Shown here: positions 63,041 to 64,000 of the stretch, piece by piece
How positions within the stretch are numbered: position 1 is the first letter of the stretch
Layout: the number at the start of each line of letters is the position of its first letter
Assembly: GCF_016724845.1 (NCBI RefSeq)
Contig: NZ_CP068082.1
Span: 1,860,001 to 1,924,000, forward strand
DNA: 64,000 nt
Direction: 5' to 3'
Source of the DNA: Sphingobacterium spiritivorum
Lineage (GTDB): Bacteria > Bacteroidota > Bacteroidia > Sphingobacteriales > Sphingobacteriaceae
Program-made: the position numbers and the translations under genes
The notes under the pieces: generated by a model
Told to the model about the DNA's origin: nothing
What the model saw: only the letters and a program-made list of their open reading frames with translations
Databases searched by the model: none

Positions 63041-64000
63041 TTATATTACTTGCAACGTTACAAGCACGGTAGTTCCGGTGTTTTGTGTTTTTATTTTTAT
63101 ACTGCCATTATAGAAATTGATTCTGCTTTGAATGTTTCTCAATCCAGACCCTTCTTCCATGCATTCTTTTACATCTTTTTTAAATCCTTTTCCATTATCT
63201 ACTACTTCCACATTTACCCAGTCTTCTTTTCTCGATACTTTGACACGGATTCTAGTCGCCACAGCATGTTTCATACAGTTGTTTAAGAGCTCTTGTACAA
63301 TCCGGTAGATAGCGAGTTTCATTTCATCAGATAATTGCTCGCACTTCTCCTGTACCAAAGGAATAACCTGAAAATCCGGAATAGAAATCCGCTCAGACAT
63401 CGATCCTATCGCTGCCTTCAATCCAAAATCATGCAATACAGAAGGCACAAGGTCCATTGATATATTCCGGATCTGAAAAATAGCTTCATTCAACATTTCT
63501 TTGATCGGCAGCATCCAATCTTCCTCTCCCGATTTTAGTGTCTGATGCTGAAGATTGAGCCGGATTGCATAGAGCAGCTGGGCAGTACTGTCATGTAATA
63601 AATGTCCAATATTTTGTCGTTCCTGTTCCTGGGTAGCAATAATAGTATGGTAGATCTCCTGCTTTAATTCCAGTAACTGACCATTCGGACTAAACTCTTT
63701 ATCAAAGATAAGCAAACAATATTGCTCATCGCCTATCTTTGTTTTGTATTTGCGAACATAAGTATCTGTTATTAATACTTTATTTTTATCCTTTACAAAC
63801 CCCAGACTGACAAGTAAGGGTGCCTTTAACGCCTGACTATTCTGTAAAACAGACTTTAGACTGATTGCATCTTCTCCTGTCAGAAATTCAAAAACAGGCC
63901 TGCCCAATATTTCATTCGGCTTATACTTCAACATCTTTTCCAGTTTCTTGTTGAGACGTGATATTTGAAAATAACGATCAAGAAGCAGAATCCCAAACGG
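63041..64000 (-). CDS. PAS-domain sensor histidine kinase (HisKA_3), 5' part missing
   Basis: At least 319 aa; open through the right edge, so an ATG at 63934 is internal. PAS-like part (FGILLLDRYFQISRL, KPNEILGRPVFEFLTGED), HisKA_3 with phospho-His in QNIGHLLHDSTAQLLY, and HATPase with QELLNNCMKHA, VVDNGKGF and GSGLRNIQSRI. NarX/DesK-like class that pairs with LuxR-type regulators, as here. Confidence 0.93.
   Translation of the reverse strand, partial: PFGILLLDRYFQISRLNKKLEKMLKYKPNEILGRPVFEFLTGEDAISLKSVLQNSQALKAPLLVSLGFVKDKNKVLITDTYVRKYKTKIGDEQYCLLIFDKEFSPNGQLLELKQEIYHTIIATQEQERQNIGHLLHDSTAQLLYAIRLNLQHQTLKSGEEDWMLPIKEMLNEAIFQIRNISMDLVPSVLHDFGLKAAIGSMSERISIPDFQVIPLVQEKCEQLSDEMKLAIYRIVQELLNNCMKHAVATRIRVKVSRKEDWVNVEVVDNGKGFKKDVKECMEEGSGLRNIQSRINFYNGSIKIKTQNTGTTVLVTLQVI

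Overview
The window reads as chromosomal DNA of a Bacteroidota bacterium, most likely Sphingobacteriaceae and probably Sphingobacterium or a close relative. The evidence is a SusC/SusD outer-membrane pair with a DUF5689 lipoprotein, many short lipoproteins with a lipobox, AT-rich spacers, little Shine-Dalgarno signal, and several well-spaced Bacteroidota promoters of the form TTTG-N19/20-TAnnTTTG. There are no plasmid, phage or IS hallmarks and no CRISPR array. The genus is inferred from protein flavour only.

Region 1 (1-16.6 kb, all minus strand) is a surface-polysaccharide precursor locus. Read in the direction of transcription it holds GDP-L-fucose genes (fcl, gmd), a nucleotide-sugar dehydrogenase flanked by two paralogous cytidylyltransferases, and a mannose-1-phosphate guanylyltransferase. 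A winged-helix regulator with its own strong promoter follows, then dTDP-L-rhamnose genes (rfbB, a four-helix-bundle gene, rfbC, rfbD, rfbA). Last is a tightly overlapping set matching the GDP-type legionaminic acid pathway (legB, legC, legH, legI, legG and a CBS-domain nucleotidyltransferase cut by the left edge). No glycosyltransferase, flippase or polymerase is in view; they presumably lie further left.

Region 2 (16.7-31.9 kb) holds a DnaQ-like exonuclease and rarA, each with a clear promoter, a TPR protein, a dienelactone hydrolase-like protein, a C-terminal processing protease, a SusC-SusD-DUF5689 operon and an M28 peptidase. The gaps at 11.2, 14.0 and 23.3-23.6 kb carry copies of a dispersed two-hairpin repeat.

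Region 3 (31.9-47.9 kb) is mostly housekeeping: trmB, a YtxH/holin-like envelope trio, a YifB ATPase, rhomboid protease, LUD protein, ftsH, rsfS, birA, a split DsbD, pfkA, a TlpA thioredoxin and a lemA-TPM-TPM group.

Region 4 (48-64 kb) contains an FAD-dependent oxidoreductase, tRNA-Gly(GCC) with promoter and terminator, sufBCD, an Lrp regulator with a downstream papain-like-looking protein, ung, a NYN-LOTUS protein, a fatty-acid desaturase, a cold-shock protein, a CinA-type amidase and a NarL-type two-component system whose kinase runs off the right edge. Many convergent gene pairs share bidirectional terminators, several of which overlap stop codons.
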